Shown: positions 18,390-29,259, counted from the first letter of the stretch. The stretch is DNA of 64,000 bases from Pseudomonas sp. sp1636 (GCF_030376615.1 NZ_JARRAB010000010.1:1-64000), one strand, 5' to 3'. Translations and numbers: made by a program. Notes: generated by a model from the letters alone, not told the origin.

Positions 18390-19301
18390 ATGGGTAAAAA
18401 TGATTCGGCGCGGCTGCCGCCCCTCAATGCCCTGCGCGTCTTCGATACGGTCGCGCAGCAGCTGAACTTCCGCCTGGCGGCCGAACAACTGAACGTCACC
18501 CAGGGGGCGGTGGCGCAGCAGATCCGCAAGCTCGAGGAGGATCTGGGCATCGACCTGTTCGTGCGCGAGGCGCACGGGGTGGCGTTGACGGACGCCGGAC
18601 GGGCCTTTGTGCCGAATATCCGCCGGGCCTTCGAGCTGATCGGCGATGCCACGGCAAGCCTGCGCGCGGCCCCCACCCGCTTGACGATCAGCGCCACGCC
18701 AACCTTCGCGGCCAAGTGGCTGTTGCCCAGGCTGTCTGAGTTCGTGGCCGCCCATCCGCTGATCGACCTGCGCATTCTGGCGAGCGAGCAGCTGTCGAGC
18801 TTCCACGCCGATGGCGTCGACCTGGCCATCCGCCAGGGGCGGCCGCCGTTCGGGCCAGGATTGGAGGTGGATTTCCTGTTTGCGCAGGCGCTGATCGCCG
18901 TTTGTAGCCCCGCCCTGCTCGCGTCCCTGGATGCACCCGTCACCCCGGCGAGCCTGTGCGGCCAGGTGCTGCTTGAAGACAGCCATAACCTCTGGCCCGA
19001 GTATCTTGAACTGGCGCTGGGCCAGGCCAATGTAGGCGGAAGCAAACGTATGCAGTTCAACCAGACCAGCCTGGCCATAGACGCAGCCATTGCCGGCCAG
19101 GGATTGGCGCTGGCCAGCCGTTTCCTGGTGCAGGCGGAGCTGGCTGCGGGTCTATTGGTCCAGCCGTTCGCTGCCGAGCTACGCGGCACCCAAGACTTCT
19201 ACGTCGTGGCCCCCCGTAAGCAACGACACCCCAAATCCACCCAGGCGGTTCGGCAATGGCTTATGAGGGAGAAGGAACCAGAGTCAGGCTGTATGGGTTG
19301 A
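18390..19301 (+). CDS. LysR-family transcriptional regulator (GcvA-like)
   Basis: 303 residues. The N-terminal winged helix (LNALRVFDTVAQQLNFRLAA, then LNVTQGAVAQQIRKLEEDLG, about residues 12-57) is followed by a periplasmic-binding-like effector domain (about 93-295). It resembles the GcvA subgroup, in which RLTISATPTFAAKWLLPRL begins the effector domain. Its ATG is 121 nt from the divergent SDR start, so the SDR-EamA pair is its most likely target. Effector unknown. Confidence 0.9.
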   Translation: MGKNDSARLPPLNALRVFDTVAQQLNFRLAAEQLNVTQGAVAQQIRKLEEDLGIDLFVREAHGVALTDAGRAFVPNIRRAFELIGDATASLRAAPTRLTISATPTFAAKWLLPRLSEFVAAHPLIDLRILASEQLSSFHADGVDLAIRQGRPPFGPGLEVDFLFAQALIAVCSPALLASLDAPVTPASLCGQVLLEDSHNLWPEYLELALGQANVGGSKRMQFNQTSLAIDAAIAGQGLALASRFLVQAELAAGLLVQPFAAELRGTQDFYVVAPRKQRHPKSTQAVRQWLMREKEPESGCMG

Positions 19302-19421
19302 ATGGCCGCATATGGCCCGATTCCACTCATTCGCCGCTGCTTGCCCCAGCGGCCGTCTGGAAACCGACGGGCAGCGCCTGGGTCTAATTGAGCAGATACA
19401 GCCTGGAAGAGGGTCTCGGCC

Positions 19422-19766
19422 ATGAAGCTGCGCGATTTTCTGTACCTCATTCTGCTGCTGCCACTGGCCGCCTGCAGCCCGCATGTCGGCGGGGATCGCG
19501 GCGGCTGGGTGCAGGAGCCTCCAGCGCATTATGCGCCGCCGCCCCAGGTTGAATGGCGCTGGGATCCCGATCTCGATGTCTATGTGGTACTTGGTTCGCC
19601 GCACCTGTATTACCGCGAGCGAATCTATTACCGCTGGCACGATGAGGGCTGGTACTGGTCGGATCGCCATGACGGCCACTGGAACAGGGGCCACAAGCAC
19701 CTGCCGCCGGGCCTGTACAAAAAGTACGGAAAACAGCGCCGTTCCCATGGCGGCGGGGGTTACTAG
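19422..19766 (+). CDS. small lipoprotein, aromatic-rich, end supplied by a repeat element
   Basis: 114 residues. A short lipoprotein signal ends in LAAC (Cys18); the mature part is rich in Tyr, Trp, His and Gly (for example YYRWHDEGWYWSDRHDGHWN) with a glycine-rich tail. No known domain is recognised. GGAAGAGGG lies upstream of the ATG. The stop codon TAG (19764-19766) is part of the left arm of the inverted-repeat element starting at 19763, so the natural C-terminus may have been replaced by that insertion. Confidence 0.75.
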   Translation: MKLRDFLYLILLLPLAACSPHVGGDRGGWVQEPPAHYAPPPQVEWRWDPDLDVYVVLGSPHLYYRERIYYRWHDEGWYWSDRHDGHWNRGHKHLPPGLYKKYGKQRRSHGGGGY

Positions 19767-19910
19767 CAGGCCGTTGAAAAATGTAGGCGAGGCAGCCGAG
19801 GCTAGGCAAAAACAGGCGAAAAAGCGCAGTTTACGTGTTGTAAATGAGCATTTTGAGCCTGTTTTCAACGACGCATCGGCAACGCAGGTAGTTTTTCAAC
19901 GGCCTGCTAG
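19763..19910. mobile_element. miniature inverted-repeat element, copy 1 (148 bp)
   Basis: Perfect 19-bp terminal inverted repeats, CTAGCAGGCCGTTGAAAAA at 19763-19781 and its complement at 19892-19910, enclose a 110-bp noncoding core. Parts of the core (GGCGAGGCAGCCGAG, ACGACGCATCGGCAACGCAG) reappear reversed in the copy at 22963-23053. There is no open frame for a transposase, so it would have to be moved in trans. It overlaps the stop codon of the lipoprotein gene. No target-site duplication is obvious. Confidence 0.75.
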
Positions 19911-20091
19911 CGGATTGCGAACCGATTCGCCGACGCCGTGCGCGCGGCTCACCTGATAGACGGCTGTCTAGGGTTGCGGCAGAGCGACGTGGCGGTGCTA
20001 GCGTTGAGTGGTGGGTTGCCGTTGGTTCACCGACGGCTCCTCTTTCTCATGCTTTCTGCGTATGGCTCAGCCAGTTATCGAGGTGATCGTC

Positions 20092-22194
20092 ATGGCCCGA
20101 ACCACCCCCATCAGCCATTACCGCAATATCGGCATAGTGGCGCATGTGGATGCCGGCAAGACCACCACCACCGAGCGGATCCTGTTCTACACCGGGGTCA
20201 ACTACAAGATGGGCGAAGTGCATGATGGCGCCGCGACCATGGACTGGATGGCGCAGGAGCAGGAGCGCGGCATCACCATCACCTCGGCGGCGACCACGGC
20301 GTTCTGGAGCGGCTCGCGCAAGCAACTGGACAAGTACCGGATCAATATCATCGACACCCCCGGTCACGTCGATTTCACCATCGAGGTGGAGCGTTCCTTG
20401 CGCGTGCTGGACGGTGCGGTGGTGGTGTTCAGCGGCGCCGACGGGGTCGAGCCGCAGTCCGAGACGGTCTGGCGCCAGGCCGACAAGTACCGGGTGCCGC
20501 GCATCGCCTTCGTCAACAAGATGGATCGCGCCGGCGCCGATTTCCTCCGCGTGGTCGCGCAGATCAAGCAGCGTCTGGGCCACACGCCGGTGCCGATCCA
20601 GTTGCCGATAGGCCAGGAGGAGGAGTTTCGCGGGCAGATCGACCTGATCCGCATGAAGGCCATCTATTGGAGCGCCGAGGATCAGGGCATGAGCGGTCAC
20701 GAGGAGGAGATTCCGGCCGAGCTGCTGGAACAGGCGCAACACTGGCGCGCCAACCTGCTCGAAGTCGCCGCCGAGGGCAACGAGGAACTGCTCGACAAGT
20801 ACCTGGAGGGTGGCGAGCTGTCGGAGGACGAGATCAAGACCGGCTTGCGCCTGCGCACCCTGTCCTGCGAGGTGGTGCCGGCGGTCTGCGGCTCCGCGTT
20901 CAAGAACAAGGGCGTGCCGTTGGTGTTGGATGCGGTGGTCGAACTGCTGCCGGCGCCCACCGAAGTTCCCGCGATCCGTGGCACCCGGCCGGACGATGCG
21001 GAGCGCGAAGACCAACGCCATGCCGATGACGATGAGCCGTTCGCGGCGCTGGCCTTCAAGATCGCCAGCGATCCATTCGTCGGCACCCTCACCTTCATTC
21101 GCGTGTATTCCGGGGTGCTCAACTCCGGCGATGCGGTGCTCAATTCGGTCAAGGGCAAGAAGGAGCGGGTCGGGCGCATGGTGCAGATGCACGCCAATCA
21201 CCGCGCCGAGATCAAGGAGGTGCGCGCCGGCGACATCGCCGCGCTGATCGGCATCAAGGACGTCACCACCGGCGACACCCTGTGCGACCTGAACAAAGCG
21301 ATCGTGCTCGAACGCATGGATTTTCCCGAGCCGGTGATCGCCATCGCCGTGGAACCGAAGACCAAGGCCGACCAGGAGAAGATGGGGGTCGCCCTGAGCC
21401 GGCTGGCCCAGGAGGATCCCTCGTTCCGGGTGCGCACCGACGAGGAAACCACCCAGACCATCATCTCCGGCATGGGCGAGTTGCACCTGGACATCATCGT
21501 CGACCGCCTGCGCCGCGAGTTCGGCGTCGAGGCCAACACCGGCAAGCCGCAGGTGGCCTACCGCGAGACCATCCGCAACACCTGCGAGATCGAGGGCAAG
21601 TTCGTCCGCCAGACCGGCGGGCACGGCCAGTATGGCCATTGCTGGATCCGCTTCGCGCCGGCCGACGAGGGCCAGGACGGGCTGCAGTTCAGCAACGAGA
21701 TCGTCGGCGGGGCGATCCCGCGCGAATACATTTCGGCGATTCAGAAAGGCATCGAGGAACAGATGAAAAACGGCGTGCTTGCCGGCTACCCGCTGCTCGG
21801 CCTCAAGGCCGCGGTGTTCGACGGCTCCAGCCATGATGTCGATTCCAGCGAGCTGGCCTACAAGATCGCCGCCTCCATGGCCACCAAACAGCTGGCGCAG
21901 CAGGGCGGGGCGGTGCTGCTGGAACCGCTCATGCGCCTCGAAGTGGTCACGCCCGAAGAGTACATGGGCGACATCATGGGCGACCTCAACCGCCGTCGCG
22001 GCCTGATCCATGGCACCGAGGACGCCGTCTCGGGCCGCATCGTGCGTGCCGAAGTGCCGCTAGGGGAGATGTTCGGCTACGCCACCGATGTGCGCTCGAT
22101 GTCCCAGGGTCGCGCCAGCTTTTCCATGGAGTTCGCCCGCTATGCCGAGGCGCCGGCGCATATCGCCGCGGCCATCCTCAAAAAGTCGGGCTGA
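20092..22194 (+). CDS. fusA: elongation factor G, second copy type (EF-G2)
   Basis: Ribosomal translocase GTPase of 700 residues with all five EF-G domains. GTPase motifs: [15 protein letters not shown] (G1), [11 protein letters not shown] (G2), [16 protein letters not shown] (G3) and [10 protein letters not shown] (G4). The C-terminal domains contain [16 protein letters not shown] and [18 protein letters not shown]. The ATG at 20092 has GAGGTG upstream; the earlier in-frame start lacks one. It stands alone, not in a ribosomal str operon, so it is the extra EF-G that many pseudomonads carry besides the str-operon gene. Its distinct job is not evident. Confidence 0.93.
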   Translation: MARTTPISHYRNIGIVAHVDAGKTTTTERILFYTGVNYKMGEVHDGAATMDWMAQEQERGITITSAATTAFWSGSRKQLDKYRINIIDTPGHVDFTIEVERSLRVLDGAVVVFSGADGVEPQSETVWRQADKYRVPRIAFVNKMDRAGADFLRVVAQIKQRLGHTPVPIQLPIGQEEEFRGQIDLIRMKAIYWSAEDQGMSGHEEEIPAELLEQAQHWRANLLEVAAEGNEELLDKYLEGGELSEDEIKTGLRLRTLSCEVVPAVCGSAFKNKGVPLVLDAVVELLPAPTEVPAIRGTRPDDAEREDQRHADDDEPFAALAFKIASDPFVGTLTFIRVYSGVLNSGDAVLNSVKGKKERVGRMVQMHANHRAEIKEVRAGDIAALIGIKDVTTGDTLCDLNKAIVLERMDFPEPVIAIAVEPKTKADQEKMGVALSRLAQEDPSFRVRTDEETTQTIISGMGELHLDIIVDRLRREFGVEANTGKPQVAYRETIRNTCEIEGKFVRQTGGHGQYGHCWIRFAPADEGQDGLQFSNEIVGGAIPREYISAIQKGIEEQMKNGVLAGYPLLGLKAAVFDGSSHDVDSSELAYKIAASMATKQLAQQGGAVLLEPLMRLEVVTPEEYMGDIMGDLNRRRGLIHGTEDAVSGRIVRAEVPLGEMFGYATDVRSMSQGRASFSMEFARYAEAPAHIAAAILKKSG

Positions 22195-22197
22195 AGA

Positions 22198-22638
22198 TTA
22201 TGCGCTCTTCAATAGATCTTTTACGTAATCGCGTAGGCGTTCGAAATTCAGCAAAACCCAGAAGTTGAGACCTATCATAAAGCCAACAAATGAAAACAAT
22301 TGGAACGTCACAGCAAAGCTAACCGTGCCGCCGCCGCCGGTCAGTGGCCATATCAAAAACATAGGGATGTCGGCTACCAATACGCCACCCAAAGTCAATG
22401 TAAAAATATTAACGCGCTTCTTTTTCGAGAGTAATTGATAAAAGCGGAAGCCGATAAAGAATTCATAGATATAGACAACGGGAAGGCCAACTAGCACGAT
22501 GCCGAAAAATAAGCCGATAAAGGTCAGAAACCCGTCTTGCATATTAAAGCCAGGGACGTCGGCAAAAAATGCATAGAACGAGAATGCAAACGGCATTATC
22601 AGTGGCGCAAACCCCAGGGCTCTAGTTTCGTTTTTCAT
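22198..22638 (-). CDS. small integral membrane protein, unknown
   Basis: 146 residues with about four hydrophobic segments (starting near APLIMPFAFSFYAFF, TFIGLFFGIVLVGLP, FTLTLGGVLVADIPMF and FQLFSFVGFMIGLNF) and a short charged tail. I recognise no family. The base composition is visibly AT-richer than its neighbours, and the gene lies between EF-G2 and a repeat-bearing noncoding stretch, both signs of later arrival. It converges on the EF-G2 gene with 3 nt between the stops. Confidence 0.65.
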   Translation of the reverse strand: MKNETRALGFAPLIMPFAFSFYAFFADVPGFNMQDGFLTFIGLFFGIVLVGLPVVYIYEFFIGFRFYQLLSKKKRVNIFTLTLGGVLVADIPMFLIWPLTGGGGTVSFAVTFQLFSFVGFMIGLNFWVLLNFERLRDYVKDLLKSA

Positions 22639-22685
22639 AATTTACTCGCTGTACGCATTCAGTCGGCGTTAAGGCTGTTAATTAA

Positions 22686-22733
22686 CATAGGTTCACGAAC
22701 ACAGGGGTTCACAAACACATAGGTACACAAACG
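22686..22733. repeat. three 16-bp direct repeats
   Basis: Three tandem units of 16 bp (consensus CATAGGTTCACAAACA, with 2-3 differences between units) lie in the noncoding DNA upstream of the small membrane protein gene. No gene reads through them. They could be binding sites controlling that gene, or simple slippage. The rest of 22639-22962 shows nothing further. Confidence 0.6.
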
Positions 22734-22962
22734 ACTCGCAAAAGCGGACGCCATAGTACCTGAACTGGCCTTCTAGGGGAAAAGCGAACAGCCAGCAGGG
22801 CAGAGGCTAAAGCGGGCTAATGACTAACTGATTGTCATTATTGAATATTTTATATATTTCTCGTTGGGTTGCAGGGTTAACTTGAGTGTTTTGCTGGGTT
22901 TTATGGTTGGTGCGGCCAGGCCCATAGGCGATACCTCGAGCGGTCGAATCGTGCCTGGATCG

Positions 22963-23053
22963 CTAGCAGGCTGTTGAAAAACGACCTGCGTTGCCGATGC
23001 GTCGTTAAAAACAGGCTCGGCTGCCTCGCCTACGTTTTTCAACGGCCTGCTAG
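22963..23053. mobile_element. miniature inverted-repeat element, copy 2 (91 bp)
   Basis: Same family as the element at 19763. The terminal repeats are CTAGCAGGCTGTTGAAAAA (22963-22981, one mismatch) and its partner at 23035-23053. The core is a shortened, reversed version of copy 1 (CCTGCGTTGCCGATGCGTCG near the left arm, CTCGGCTGCCTCGCCTACG near the right arm). Noncoding. It lies just downstream of the sigma-54 activator gene. Confidence 0.75.
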
Positions 23054-23127
23054 GCGGCCAATGGCCGTCGGCTTGTGACCGATCCCGGTCATGTAGTAAC
23101 AGTTCGATTTTTTATCGGCGCGACGCT

Positions 23128-24987
23128 CTAGACCTTCAAGCCGTTCTCCCTTAACCGCTTATATAGCGTATTGCGGCTAACTCCCAGGCTTCGGGCTAGG
23201 TGCGAAATATTGCCCCCGCATGCCTCAAACTGTGCGGCCAAATCGCCGTCATTGGCTGCCGATAACTGCGGCTTGGGCCATTCCGGCGCGATCTCAGGCT
23301 CTTCCTGCAAGTCGGCAAAGAAATCATCCGGCAGATGCTCGGAGCGGATCGGTTGGTCGTCGGCCATGGCCAGGGCGATTTGCAACACGCTACTAAGTTG
23401 GCGCAGGTTGCCGGGCCAGGGGTGGCGCTCGAACAGGGCCAGTACTTCGTGGCTAAGGCCGGCCGCTTGCTGGGGTTCGCGGTGGTAGTCCCAGATGCGC
23501 TGGAACATCGCCGCCTTGTCGCTGCGTTCGCGCAGGGGGGGCAATTCCAGGTTGAGGCCACTGATGCGGTAGTAGAGATCCTGGCGGAACAGGCCGGCGT
23601 CGACGTCCTGGCGCAGCGGGCGGTTGGTGGCGGAGATCAGGCGGATGTCTACCGGATAGAGCTCGCTGCTGCCCAGCGGTTGCACGCAACGCTCCTGCAG
23701 CACGCGTAGCAGGCGCGCTTGCACCCGCAGCGGCATATCGCCGACTTCGTCGAGGAACAGCGTGCCTTTGTGGGCCTTGCGAATCAGGCCGACGCTGCCT
23801 TTCTGGTTGGCGCCGGTGAAGGCGCCTTTTTCGTAGCCGAACAGCTCGGACTCGACCAGCTCGGTGGGGATGGCCGCGCAGTTGACCGCGATCAGGCTTT
23901 GGCTGGCTCTTGAGCTGGCATGGTGCAGGGCTTTGACGAACACCTCTTTGCCCACCCCGGTTTCGCCATGCACCAGAATCGGTATGTCTTTTTCCAGCAG
24001 GCGTTCGGCTTGGCGCACGGCTTTGTCGACGCGTGGGTCGCCGAGGTTGATCGAGGCCAGGGTAAAGCCGTTGCTGGTGTCGGCGTTACGGGATGGCGCG
24101 GGGCGGAAATCGCGGGCCTGGATCGCCGGCGCCTGTTGCGGGCGTTTGAGCAGGGCATGGAAACGGTACCGGCCGGCGGCGCGCAGGGCGAACGGCAGGC
24201 CTTCGGGCTGGTTGAGCAATTGCAGCAAGGGCACGGCGAACAGGCTTTCAATGGTTACCCGCGACAGGCTGATGCCGAGCAGGGTGTCGGCACGGCGGTT
24301 GGCCGAGACCACCTGGCCGCTCTCGTCGAAGATCAGCAGGCCGGCCCACTGGCTGTCGAGGTTGTTCAGGCCGGTGTTGAAGATCAACTGGAAATAGCTG
24401 CCCTGGAACAGGTTGAGGATCAGCCGGTTCTCCACCGACTGGCTCATCATCTTGACCATGCCCAGGGTGTGGGAGGGCGGCAAGTAGCTGTCGCTGGAGA
24501 CGTCCAGTACGCCGATCATCTGCCGCTGGGCATCGAAGATCGGCGAGGCGGAGCCGGTCATGAAACGGTTGGCCTTGAGGAAGTGTTCGTCGTGCTGGAT
24601 GTGCACGGCCTGGGCGCAGGTCAGCGCGGTGCCGATGGCGTTGGTGCCGGTGTACTTCTCCAGCCAACTGGCGCCGGCGATAAAACCGGGGGCATGGGCC
24701 GGCTCGATAAAGCGCTGGTCGCCCCAGGACTGCAGCAACTGGCCCTGGCTGTCGGCCAGCATGATCAGGCAGTTGGAATTGGCCAGGATGTTTTCGTAGT
24801 AAGGCAGTACTTCCTGGTGGGTGGTCTGAACCAGGAAGTGTTTGCTCTCCAGCAGCGCCGAGATCTCGCCTTGGGCCGGGCGCTCGTAGGTCGGCGGGCT
24901 GACGTGGGTTAGGCCGAACTCGCGGCAGCGCGTCCAGGACTCCTGAATGATGGCCTCGTGGGAAAGCGGGTCGGCAGCTTCAGCCAT
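23128..24987 (-). CDS. sigma-54-dependent transcriptional activator, AcoR type
   Basis: 619 residues. An N-terminal GAF-type sensor covers about 55-190 (TGTNAIGTAL), a PAS-like part about 205-290, a AAA+ domain about 315-540 with Walker A GETGVGKE (341-348) and the sigma-54 contact loop GAFTGA (388-393), and a Fis-type helix-turn-helix at the end (NISHLARSLGVSRNTLYKRL). This layout matches AcoR-like activators that sense a small molecule. It diverges from a six-gene ABC importer operon, with a -24/-12 promoter and a large inverted repeat in the 381-nt gap, so it most likely activates that operon. Ligand unknown. The ATG at 24987 has GGAAC upstream. Confidence 0.93.
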   Translation of the reverse strand: MAEAADPLSHEAIIQESWTRCREFGLTHVSPPTYERPAQGEISALLESKHFLVQTTHQEVLPYYENILANSNCLIMLADSQGQLLQSWGDQRFIEPAHAPGFIAGASWLEKYTGTNAIGTALTCAQAVHIQHDEHFLKANRFMTGSASPIFDAQRQMIGVLDVSSDSYLPPSHTLGMVKMMSQSVENRLILNLFQGSYFQLIFNTGLNNLDSQWAGLLIFDESGQVVSANRRADTLLGISLSRVTIESLFAVPLLQLLNQPEGLPFALRAAGRYRFHALLKRPQQAPAIQARDFRPAPSRNADTSNGFTLASINLGDPRVDKAVRQAERLLEKDIPILVHGETGVGKEVFVKALHHASSRASQSLIAVNCAAIPTELVESELFGYEKGAFTGANQKGSVGLIRKAHKGTLFLDEVGDMPLRVQARLLRVLQERCVQPLGSSELYPVDIRLISATNRPLRQDVDAGLFRQDLYYRISGLNLELPPLRERSDKAAMFQRIWDYHREPQQAAGLSHEVLALFERHPWPGNLRQLSSVLQIALAMADDQPIRSEHLPDDFFADLQEEPEIAPEWPKPQLSAANDGDLAAQFEACGGNISHLARSLGVSRNTLYKRLRENGLKV

Positions 24988-25093
24988 AGAGTGTTCCGTT
25001 CGCCTGCGTGCTTGTTGTTGTTTTTAGCGGGCGGCGGGTCGTGATCCGGCGCCGTTATGCGATCCGTTTTGCGCGCCATAGTTTGCGCGCCAT

Positions 25094-25133
25094 GGCTCCA
25101 TAGGGCTCCATAGGGCTCCATAGGGCTCCATAG
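25094..25133. repeat. four perfect 10-bp tandem repeats
   Basis: Unit GGCTCCATAG repeated four times without a mismatch, in the gap between the activator gene and the ABC operon, about 105 nt from the activator start. The unit is close to one helical turn. Could be slippage or a spaced binding array. Confidence 0.8.
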
Positions 25134-25170
25134 AATGTTGTTCAGGGTTGTTCATTGTCAACGGCCGAAG

Positions 25171-25202
25171 TGTTCAGATTGTTCAGTCTGAACACTGAAC
25201 AA
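25171..25202. promoter_or_regulatory. upstream activator sequence candidate (nested inverted repeats)
   Basis: Two overlapping inverted repeats built on TTCAG/CTGAA: TGTTCAGA-N8-TCTGAACA (25171-25194) and TTGTTCAGT-N6-ACTGAACAA (25179-25202). Further TTGTTCA half-sites lie at about 25139-25155. The array is about 93 nt upstream of the -24 box, the usual distance for an enhancer bound by a sigma-54 activator, and next to the gene for such a protein. Confidence 0.7.
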
Positions 25203-25294
25203 CTGTGCAGACACTGGTTTGCGGTTGCTCGGTAGTTTTTATTAATTCCTTATTATTCAGTTGTTTACGATTATTTTCTGGCGAATTTCAGAGG

Positions 25295-25310
25295 TGGCAC
25301 GGAAGTCGCT
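25295..25310 (+). promoter_or_regulatory. sigma-54 (-24/-12) promoter
   Basis: TGGCAC followed by GC with exactly 10 nt between the invariant GG (25296-25297) and GC (25308-25309), the sigma-54 spacing. It lies about 60 nt upstream of the first gene of the ABC importer. The -12 element is CGCT rather than TTGC, a small departure from consensus. Confidence 0.75.
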
Positions 25311-25368
25311 AGTACAGGGCAAAGCGGTTTTGCGCCGCAGGGCCGCACAACAATAATAAGGGCATGCC

Positions 25369-26463
25369 ATGTCGCTAACCCTCGAGCACGTCAGTCGCGT
25401 CGTCGATAACCAGGTGTATATCGACGATGCCTGCCTGACCTTCGAAGCCGGATCTTTCAATGTGTTGCTGGGTCGTACCCTGAGCGGCAAAACCAGTCTT
25501 ATGCGCTTGCTGGCGGGGTTGGATCGGCCGACCAGTGGCCGCATCCTGATGAATGGCGCGGACGTGACCGGGGTGCCGGTGCGCAAGCGCAACGTGTCGA
25601 TGGTCTACCAGCAGTTCATCAACTACCCGACCATGACGGTGTTCGAGAATATCGCCTCGCCGCTGCGTCAAGCCGGTGTCGGCAAAGCCGAGATCGAGCA
25701 CAAGGTGCAGGAAACTGCGCGCATGCTGCATATCGAGAATTTGCTCCAGCGCTATCCGCTGGAGCTTTCCGGCGGCCAGCAACAGCGCACGGCGATGGCC
25801 CGGGCGCTGGTCAAGGATGCCGATCTGGTGCTGTTCGACGAGCCGCTGGTCAACCTCGATTACAAGCTGCGCGAAGAGTTGCGCCAGGAAATGCGCGAAC
25901 TGTTCCAGACGCGCAACACCATCGCCATTTATGCCACCACCGAGCCGAACGAGGCTCTGGCCCTGGGCGGTACCACCACTCTCTTGTATGAAGGCCGGGT
26001 GGTGCAGAGCGGCAAGACCGCCGAGGTCTATCATCGACCACAACAGGTGTTGGCCGCCGAGCTGTTTTCCGAGCCGGCGATCAATCTGATGGGCGGGCGC
26101 ATCAGCGGCGCCGAGGTGAGTTTCGAGGAGGCCGTGCACTTTCCGCTCAATCCCGATCTGCGTGGGCTGGGTGAGGGTGCCTACCGCTTCGGCGTACGGC
26201 CCAGCCATATCGGCCTGGTGCCGTCCAACGACGACGACCTGGAGCTGGCGGTGACCGTCGAGCTGGCGGAAATCAGCGGTTCGGAAACCTTTCTGCATGT
26301 GCGCAACGAGCATTTTGTGCTGGTTCTGCATCTGCCGGGGGTACACGAGTACGACGTCGATACAGCGATCCTGATCTATATCCCGACCCACAAACTCTTC
26401 GTCTTCGACGCCCAGGGCCAGCTGGCTCAAGCGCCCAGTCGCCGTCTCGTGAGGAGTGCCTAA
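25369..26463 (+). CDS. ABC importer ATPase, GlpS-like (degenerate Walker A and H-loop)
   Basis: 364 residues, CUT1/MalK-like ATPase with a C-terminal TOBE-type domain. Walker A is unusual, GRTLSGKT (35-42). The signature LSGGQ (133-137) and Walker B LVLFDE (153-158) are intact. The switch histidine is replaced: the stretch reads YATTEPNEA, with Thr191 where His is expected. The next gene encodes the partner ATPase with the opposite set of defects. First gene of the sigma-54-driven operon; its TAA overlaps the next ATG by one base. The arrangement ATPase-ATPase-permease-permease-DUF2160-binding protein matches the glycerol importer GlpSTPQV of rhizobia; the substrate here is inference. Confidence 0.92.
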   Translation: MSLTLEHVSRVVDNQVYIDDACLTFEAGSFNVLLGRTLSGKTSLMRLLAGLDRPTSGRILMNGADVTGVPVRKRNVSMVYQQFINYPTMTVFENIASPLRQAGVGKAEIEHKVQETARMLHIENLLQRYPLELSGGQQQRTAMARALVKDADLVLFDEPLVNLDYKLREELRQEMRELFQTRNTIAIYATTEPNEALALGGTTTLLYEGRVVQSGKTAEVYHRPQQVLAAELFSEPAINLMGGRISGAEVSFEEAVHFPLNPDLRGLGEGAYRFGVRPSHIGLVPSNDDDLELAVTVELAEISGSETFLHVRNEHFVLVLHLPGVHEYDVDTAILIYIPTHKLFVFDAQGQLAQAPSRRLVRSA

Positions 26464-27571
26464 TGGCCGAGATACGTCTACAGAATCTGGCGCACAGCTA
26501 CAGTAGCCAGCCGCTCGGCCCGGCGGATTATGCGATCCGCGCCATGACCCATGTCTGGGAACAGGGTGGCGCCTATGCGCTGCTCGGCCCTTCCGGCTGC
26601 GGCAAGTCGACCCTGTTGAATATTATTTCCGGGTTGCTCAGCCCCTCCGAAGGCCAGGTGATCTTCGACTCCAAGGTGGTCAATCACCTGCCGCCAGAGC
26701 AGCGCAATATCGCCCAGGTGTTCCAGTTTCCGGTGGTCTACGACACCATGACGGTGTTCGACAACCTGGCCTTTCCGCTGCGCAACCAGGGCATGAGCGA
26801 GCCTAAGGTGATGAGCAAGGTGCATGAGATCGCCGAGGTGCTCGACCTGCATCCGCTGCTGCACAAGAAGGCGCGCAACCTGACCGCCGACGAGAAGCAG
26901 AAGGTCTCCATGGGCCGCGGCCTGGTGCGCGACGACGTCTCGGCGATTCTCTTCGACGAGCCGCTGACGGTGATCGATCCGCACCTGAAGTGGAAGCTGC
27001 GGCGCAAGCTCAAGCAGATCCATGAGCAGTTCAACATCACCATGGTCTACGTCACCCACGATCAGTTGGAGGCTTCGACCTTCGCCGACAAGATCGCGGT
27101 GATGTTCGGCGGCCAGATCGTCCAGTTCGGCACCCCGCGTGAACTGTTCGAGCGGCCCAGCCATACCTTCGTCGGCTATTTCATCGGCAGCCCGGGGATG
27201 AACCTGATCGAAGTCGAAGCCTGTCCGGGCGGCGTGCGCTTCGGTGATACCCAGCTGCCGCTGAGTGATGCGCTCAATCGACGCCTGAGCGAGCTGCCGG
27301 GCAAGCGCCTGCAGGTCGGCATCCGCCCCGAGTTCGTGCATGTTTGGGAGGGGCCGTACGAGGGTGCCCTGTGCTGCGAGGTGGTACATGTCGAGGATCT
27401 GGGAACCTACAAGATCCTCACCCTGCGTCTGGGCGAACAACTGCTCAAGGCCCGCCTGCAGGAAGATCAGGCGGTGCCGCAGAAGCAGGCGCATATCAGT
27501 TTCCCGGCGCAGTGGCTGATGCTCTATGCCGACGATTTTCTGGTCGAAACCGTTCTGCCGGAGGTGGCGCC

Positions 27572-27575
<4 letters not shown>
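26463..27575 (+). CDS. ABC importer ATPase, GlpT-like (degenerate signature)
   Basis: 370 residues. Normal Walker A GPSGCGKS (42-49), Walker B AILFDE (161-166) and switch His199 in VTHDQ. The ABC signature, however, reads LTADE (140-144) instead of LSGGQ. It is thus complementary to the upstream ATPase, and the two should form a heterodimer with one good and one poor ATP site. The ATG overlaps the previous stop (TAATG), and its own stop overlaps the next ATG (ATGA), indicating tight translational coupling. Not the glycerol-3-phosphate antiporter of the same name. Confidence 0.92.
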
Positions 27576-28438
<863 letters not shown>

Positions 28439-28447
28439 GGCCCGACC

Positions 28448-29248
<801 letters not shown>

Positions 29249-29259
29249 GGAGCGAAACG

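Noticed and set aside
19911..20091. Upstream in-frame extension of EF-G2 from 20008.
   Set aside because: The extension has no EF-G homology; the ATG at 20092 has a good ribosome site and gives the family N-terminus.
22686..22733. Direct repeats considered as replication iterons or a CRISPR fragment.
   Set aside because: Only three contiguous 16-bp units, no spacers, no rep or cas gene nearby; a simple tandem repeat fits better.
25094..25133. Tandem repeats considered as a CRISPR-like array.
   Set aside because: Units are 10 bp and directly adjacent with no spacers.
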